Assembly (NCBI RefSeq): GCF_000739455.1 | Contig: NZ_CP009211.1 | Span: forward strand, 496,001 to 560,000 | Direction: 5' to 3' | From: Corynebacterium imitans | Lineage (GTDB): Bacteria; Actinomycetota; Actinomycetes; Mycobacteriales; Mycobacteriaceae | DNA: 64,000 nucleotides | In this document: positions 59,394 to 64,000 of the stretch, piece by piece | Layout: every line of letters begins with the position of its first letter | How positions within the stretch are numbered: position 1 is the stretch's first letter | Notes under the pieces: model-generated | What the model saw: only the letters and a program-made list of their open reading frames with translations | Told to the model about the DNA's origin: nothing | The model's database searches: none | Made by a program: the position numbers and the translations under genes

Positions 59394-62225
59394 CTAAGCG
59401 TCGGCGGGCTCGGTGGGCTCTGTGTACTCAGTGGGCAGCGGCTGGTCGAAGTCCAGCGGCGGCAGAATCGCGGTCAGCGCGTTGTAGTTGGACACGCCGA
59501 GGCGCAGGCGTTCGTCGCTGGCCCAACGCTCCGGGATGGCGTGCGGCGGGAACGCGCCGCGCTGGATGTGGCGGTAGACGTTGCCCAGGTTGGTTTGCAG
59601 CGTCGCGACCGCGTTGTCGTCGACGGTGATTTTGACGTGCGAATCCTTCGGGTCGCGGAAGAACCAGTAGCGCGCCTGCACTGCGGCGATGTCCCCGGGC
59701 CACAGGCCGGGCCCGCCGGGGAAAAGCTCGGTCGGATCTCCGGTGGCGGCGAGGGTACGCACGATGTAGCCGTACAGGGCGAGCTGGAAGTAGTAGTGCG
59801 GCGCGCCATCTTTGACCTGCCCGGTCGGCGTCTTTTGGTCCACGTACGAATCCGTCGTCTTGCCCTTGCCCGACTTGTAGTCGGTCACGCGCAGGGTGAC
59901 GGCGCCGTCTTCTACCTTGTAGTCCACGCGGTCGGCGTAGCCCTTGACGGGAAGCTCGACGCCGAGCTCGGGCAGCGGAAGCAACGCGGCGGGTTCGTCC
60001 TCGGTGTTGCCGAAGGCGAACTCGGTCGCCAGCGGGGTCCACCCGTCCTCGGCTTCGCCTTGTTCGGCCTTCAGCCAGGTCAGCACGTCGGCAAGCGCCT
60101 GCTCGGCGAAAGTTTCCCATACCAGCGGGTTGACCTGGTCGGTGCGGCGCGCGGCGAGCTCCTCGCTGAGGATGCGCTCGAGCGCGGCGCGGGCCTCACC
60201 GTCCCAGTCCAGGTCGGCGTAGCACGCGGGGCGCGCGGGGTTGTCCAGCCACACTTCGTTGGTCCAGCGCTCGAACACGGCGTGCAGAATGGTGCCGGTG
60301 TCCGCGGCGGCGACTTCCATCTCCGCCGCGTCGTCAGCCAGCACCCAATTGCCGGTGACACGCTCGATGAAAAACGCCAGCGGAGACCTAGTAAAGCCCT
60401 CCAGTGCGGAGCTGGAGATCGGTTTTGTCAGCGTGCGCAGGCCAACATCGGAACCGACAAAACCGGTGAACTCGCCGGCCTCGCCAGCTTGTCGCGCCCG
60501 CATGATCTGCGCGTATCGCACCGCCCGCTCGCTCGGGGTACCTGCCAGTGCGTTCGCCAGCGCCAGCTCCGCGCGGCTGATCGGCGTGCGCTCACCACTT
60601 GCAAGTGCTGGGTGCAGCGCGTTGATGGGCACTTCCTCCCCGTCGAGCCAGGTCGAGGGCTCGGTCAGCCCTCCGCCGCTAATGCCGGATCGGGCCCGCG
60701 TGAGCACAATGCTTCTCGACGCCTCAAGCGCTGCCGCAAGCGTACGGCCCCGCCTAGCCAGAAACTGCTCCGGGGTGGTCTGCTGTTGCGCCTGCGTCAG
60801 CGTCGCACTTGGGTGCAGCGTGCCGGGCAGGGCCGCGTCGGTGGTGCCGGTGATGAAGGCGAGCTGGAGGTTGCGACCGTCCAGGCTTTCCAGCGGGCCG
60901 ACCGTGAGCACGCCGGTGGTGGTGGCGCGCGTCGGGCGGGCGGCAAAGGCACTGGCGATCTCGAGCGCGCGCTCGCGATTGGGCGTGCCCTGCTGGGCGG
61001 CGAGCTGCTCGCACAGCGGGTCGAGGAAGGCGGCCAGCTGGGACTGGTCGGAGAGTACTGCGCCTGCCACGTCTCGGAACGCGCCGGCGAATGTCTCCCA
61101 GCTCTTCGTTTCCCAGAGTGGGGTGAGCACCTCGCGCAGGCCTACAACCCAGCGGGCGGCGGTAATGCTGCGCTCGGGGACACGCTCGCGGTCCGGGGTA
61201 GCGTCCTCGGCCTGGCGCGCGGCCGTGGCAAGGACCGCATCCCAATCGCGGCCGGTCAGCGCGGTGCCGAGGCGGTCGCGCGAACCGGCGTCAAAGGCGC
61301 GTAGGCCGGGGGAGTCTTTAATCTCCCCGGTGGAGAGCAGTTCCACGAGCTGGTGGCGGTGCATCTCCTCGGGGCGCAGCGTGAGCAGAGCGCGCAGCGC
61401 GCGAAACACGTTGTGCTGCGCCCATACCTCGCGCGCGGGCGCGTGGTAGGGGATGCCCGCCTCATCGAGCGTGTGGGTGAGGAAGGGCAGCTCTGCGTCC
61501 TCGCAGTAGGCCACCGCGATGGCGTGCAGTGGAGTGCCGTCCGCGACGGCATCGAGGATGCGGCCGGTGACGTAAGCCGCCTCGTCCGGCTCGGAGATTA
61601 GCGAGACACGCTCGGTGTGCTCGCGCAGGTCCGACAGCTCCACGGGTGTGGCATCCGGGAACTGGGCAAGCGCCCACTCAGTGCGGGCGTCGTGGGCACA
61701 CGCGCCCACGGTGACAAGCGCCCCACGGTGGGAGGCGGCGGCCGCTTCTACTACGTCCGGGAAGGTGAAGTGGGTGTCGTGAAAGTGCGCGTTGGCACGC
61801 TCGGTGAGCTGCGCCACGATCTCGGGCAGCTTTGCCCCGCCGTGCTGCGTGCGCCATCCTGCGGGGCTGTTGAGGAGCGCACACAGGGCATCCGTCAGCG
61901 CCTCGTGCGTGGCCGCGGAGGTGTGCAGCTGCGCTTCGTGGAAGGGCGTTGGCGTCGCACCCTCGGCAAGTGCTGCGGCGACGAAGGCGGCGACGTCGCT
62001 GCGCTGCAATAACGTGCGCGGCGCCAGGTCGCGGGCGGCGCGGGAAAGCAGCATGTCGAGCGTGACCACGTCGACTCCGAGGCGTGGGCCGCCGGTGGCG
62101 AGCGCGGCGACGACATCGTCGAAGGCGGGCGTGGGGCACAGCACGGTCACCGGGGCGAGCGGGTTATCGGCTTGGGCGGTATCGACGGCGTTGAGCAGTG
62201 CGGCGGCGTACGGGGATGGAGTCAT
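59394..62225 (-). CDS. AdnA/AddB-type recombination subunit with PD-(D/E)xK nuclease
   Basis: 943 residues. The N-terminal two thirds are UvrD-like but without a recognisable Walker A, as in AddB-type partners. The C-terminus has the RecB-type nuclease core GYADRVDYK ... VTDYKSGKGKT followed by QLALYGYIV. It would pair with the downstream helicase-nuclease to resect double-strand breaks. TACTGT lies 7 nt before ATG 62225, so the mRNA is probably leaderless. This subunit is intact although its partner is interrupted. Confidence 0.82.
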   Translation of the reverse strand: MTPSPYAAALLNAVDTAQADNPLAPVTVLCPTPAFDDVVAALATGGPRLGVDVVTLDMLLSRAARDLAPRTLLQRSDVAAFVAAALAEGATPTPFHEAQLHTSAATHEALTDALCALLNSPAGWRTQHGGAKLPEIVAQLTERANAHFHDTHFTFPDVVEAAAASHRGALVTVGACAHDARTEWALAQFPDATPVELSDLREHTERVSLISEPDEAAYVTGRILDAVADGTPLHAIAVAYCEDAELPFLTHTLDEAGIPYHAPAREVWAQHNVFRALRALLTLRPEEMHRHQLVELLSTGEIKDSPGLRAFDAGSRDRLGTALTGRDWDAVLATAARQAEDATPDRERVPERSITAARWVVGLREVLTPLWETKSWETFAGAFRDVAGAVLSDQSQLAAFLDPLCEQLAAQQGTPNRERALEIASAFAARPTRATTTGVLTVGPLESLDGRNLQLAFITGTTDAALPGTLHPSATLTQAQQQTTPEQFLARRGRTLAAALEASRSIVLTRARSGISGGGLTEPSTWLDGEEVPINALHPALASGERTPISRAELALANALAGTPSERAVRYAQIMRARQAGEAGEFTGFVGSDVGLRTLTKPISSSALEGFTRSPLAFFIERVTGNWVLADDAAEMEVAAADTGTILHAVFERWTNEVWLDNPARPACYADLDWDGEARAALERILSEELAARRTDQVNPLVWETFAEQALADVLTWLKAEQGEAEDGWTPLATEFAFGNTEDEPAALLPLPELGVELPVKGYADRVDYKVEDGAVTLRVTDYKSGKGKTTDSYVDQKTPTGQVKDGAPHYYFQLALYGYIVRTLAATGDPTELFPGGPGLWPGDIAAVQARYWFFRDPKDSHVKITVDDNAVATLQTNLGNVYRHIQRGAFPPHAIPERWASDERLRLGVSNYNALTAILPPLDFDQPLPTEYTEPTEPADA

Positions 62226-62296
62226 GCGCACTACAGTATCTGCCCGGGCGAACAGCGGCAGGAAGTTGGTCGAATGTGTGTTCGCAAGGGGGCGGG

Positions 62297-64000
62297 TTAG
62301 CGTCGAAAAGCGAGGCCCTCGTAGCCGGATGCCCTCCACTGCTCCAGCAGCTGGCGGAACGCGACGATGCTCTCGCCGTAGATCTGGGAGGTAAAAGCGC
62401 CGTCGCCGTGCTCGTAGCCGCTGTAGTAGCCGGGCACGCACTGGGCGAACGCGGCCCGCAGCGGCGCGCCCTTCTCTTTGACCTGTGCGGCCCAGGCTGC
62501 GGTGGCCTCGGCGGTGGGCACGACGGAGGTGGCGCCGCGGCGGCGGGTCTCGCAGATGATGTCGACGATGTGCTCGGCCTGGGTGAGAATGCCCGAGGTA
62601 TTGCTGTGTGACAGTGCGATCTGGCTCGTCCCGATCTGGAACATGTTGGGGAAGTTATCCGTAAGCGCGCCGTGGAGGGTGCGCAGGCCTTGTCCGTGGT
62701 GCTCGGAGAGGGTCTCGCCGTCGGCGGCGATGACGTCTAAGCCTGTGCGGGAGAACGGATCCCGGGTGGTGTCGTAGCCGGTGGCGAAGATGATGCAGTC
62801 CGCCTCAAACACCTCGCCGCCAGCATGCAGGCGGTTGCCCTCGATCTTCTCGAGGCCGTTGACGGGGGCGTCGATGAGCGTGACGTCTGCGCGGTTGAAG
62901 GCGGCGAAGTAACCGTCGTCGTAGGTGACCCGCTTGCAGCGGTGCTTGTAGAAGGGTTTGAGCTTTTCGGCGGTGGTGGGGTCGGTGACGGTGGCGTCGA
63001 TAGCTGCGCGAATATCCTCCATGAGCGCCATGTCCTGCAGCTCGAAGACCTCGGGCCGGTCGGCCGGGTCGACCTGTGCGAGGTCCGGCACGATGTCGCA
63101 GGCGGTGGCCAGGCGTTTGACGTAGCCGGTGAAGTGATCGTTCACCATGTCCTCGTCCTGCAGGAGGCCGGAGGTGTTGGCGTCGAAGTTCTGCATGCGG
63201 GCCTGCTGCCAACCCTTGGGCAGCGCGGACCACCACGCGGGGTCGGTCGGGGTGGTGTCCCGGTCGCCGATCGCCGGACCCGGCGTGCGCTGGATGGCGT
63301 AGGTGTGCCGCGCCTGACCCGCGACCGCGGGGATGATCTGGACGGCGCTCGCGCCGGAACCGACGACGGCGACGACCTTGTCGGCAAGCTTGGTTAGCGT
63401 CGGGTCTTGTGGCGAACCCCCGGTGTAGCCGTAGTCCCAGCGCGAGGAGTGGAAGATTTTTCCGGGGAAGGTCTCAATCCCCTCGATGGCGGGGGTGACC
63501 GGCGCACCGAAACCGCCGTTGGAGCGGATAACTACGCGGGCCCGGATGGTGTCGCCACGGTTGGTCGCAACCGTCCAGACCTGGTCTGCGTCGTCCCACA
63601 CCGCGCGGGTTGCACCGGTGTGGAAGACGGCCCTGTCGTAGAGGCCGAAGAAGCGGGCCATGTGCTGGCAGTAGTCGAAGGTCTCGTGCGCCATGGGGAA
63701 CCTACTCGACGGCACATAGCCCGTCTCCTCCAGCAGCGGGTAGTAGACGTAGGCCTCCACGTCGCACTGCGCGCGAGGGTAGCGGTTCCAGTACCAGGTC
63801 CCGCCGAAGTCACCCGCCTGGTCCACGATGAGAAAGTCCTCCAGGCCCGCCTTATGCAGCTTCGCGCCGAGCGTCAGCCCCGCGAAGCCTGCGCCGATGA
63901 CGAGGATGTCCACCTCGCGGTCGAAAGGCTCGCGCGGCGTGGGCGTTGACCACGGGTCATTATCCTCCAGCGCGTGCGTGCGCTTCGGGGAGGTAGTGCC
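62297..64000 (-). CDS. Flavin monooxygenase, Baeyer-Villiger type (5' end outside the window)
   Basis: At least 568 residues, frame open to the right edge: residues upstream of the GTG at 63913 read ALEDNDPWSTPTPREPFDRE, a normal BVMO N-terminal extension, so the real start lies beyond 64000. FAD loop GAGFAGLTLG, NADP loop GSGASAVQII, and the BVMO fingerprint FPGKIFHSSRW (FxGxxxHxxxW) are present. It oxidises a ketone or aromatic substrate with NADPH and O2; the actual substrate is unknown. Confidence 0.85.
   Translation of the reverse strand, partial: GTTSPKRTHALEDNDPWSTPTPREPFDREVDILVIGAGFAGLTLGAKLHKAGLEDFLIVDQAGDFGGTWYWNRYPRAQCDVEAYVYYPLLEETGYVPSSRFPMAHETFDYCQHMARFFGLYDRAVFHTGATRAVWDDADQVWTVATNRGDTIRARVVIRSNGGFGAPVTPAIEGIETFPGKIFHSSRWDYGYTGGSPQDPTLTKLADKVVAVVGSGASAVQIIPAVAGQARHTYAIQRTPGPAIGDRDTTPTDPAWWSALPKGWQQARMQNFDANTSGLLQDEDMVNDHFTGYVKRLATACDIVPDLAQVDPADRPEVFELQDMALMEDIRAAIDATVTDPTTAEKLKPFYKHRCKRVTYDDGYFAAFNRADVTLIDAPVNGLEKIEGNRLHAGGEVFEADCIIFATGYDTTRDPFSRTGLDVIAADGETLSEHHGQGLRTLHGALTDNFPNMFQIGTSQIALSHSNTSGILTQAEHIVDIICETRRRGATSVVPTAEATAAWAAQVKEKGAPLRAAFAQCVPGYYSGYEHGDGAFTSQIYGESIVAFRQLLEQWRASGYEGLAFRR

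Noticed and set aside
58962..61304. 780-codon plus-strand frame across the IS end and the AdnA-like gene
   Set aside because: It crosses the IS target duplication and is antisense to two well-supported genes.

Overview
The window is high-GC actinobacterial DNA and almost certainly comes from a Corynebacterium chromosome. Gene content and order resemble the C. glutamicum neighbourhood folD–metX–metY … icd … trpS … upp–amiA–lpdA–prpDBC–pyc–accBC–sseA … maf–accE–accD. Monomeric isocitrate dehydrogenase, the BioB/BsaP pair, RamB/PrpR-type regulation and an AccBC/AccE/AccD acyl-CoA carboxylase support this. The species cannot be fixed from the sequence. Many genes have a TANNNT -10 box 6-8 nt before the start codon, so leaderless mRNAs are probably common.

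Layout. 1-9.2 kb: a divergent trmL/folD pair sharing overlapping -10 boxes, a DUF3017 protein, a five-gene ABC-import operon bracketed by a secreted CYTH-like protein and a metallophosphoesterase, then metY-metX on the minus strand. 9.4-17.1 kb: ppc followed by a scrambled accessory patch. It holds a truncated ATPase-type regulator, decayed second copies of bioB and bsaP, a GntR/ABC operon, an internally deleted ppc remnant, an orphan AbiEi/DUF559-type protein under a perfect 12-bp inverted repeat, and two head-to-head arrays of 14-bp repeats. 17.2-33.5 kb: core metabolism and envelope genes: icd, xthA, a TRIC protein, the BioQ-box bioB-bsaP operon, trpS, YihY, dacB, a second TRIC protein, an internally duplicated unknown protein, an NlpC/P60-EspC-like pair, upp, amiA and lpdA.

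33.4-34.1 kb holds a roughly 0.6-kb element between 19-bp direct repeats that duplicate the end of lpdA. Its two ends carry inverted sets of three 24-bp repeats that can be read as short FLD-repeat peptides. 34.1-42.8 kb is the propionate block (prpR, prpDBC) and pyc. 42.8-54.4 kb carries two membrane-anchored S1 proteases separated by an HNH gene and a GNAT gene, then accBC, sseA, a Cj0069-family protein, a lipoprotein, a DUF3151 protein, an ankyrin protein, maf, accE and an accD whose active-site glycines are lost. 54.5-64 kb is an AdnAB/AddAB-type recombination operon whose helicase gene is split by an IS1249-like insertion with perfect 8-bp target duplications, followed by a Baeyer-Villiger-type monooxygenase that runs off the right edge.

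Functionally the window joins anaplerosis (ppc, pyc), propionyl-CoA disposal (prpDBC), acyl-CoA carboxylation for lipids (accBC/accE/accD), methionine and biotin synthesis, and envelope remodelling. The strongest unexplained signal is a dispersed 11-mer, GCTTNTCGACG, present 25 times on the two strands where less than one copy is expected by chance.
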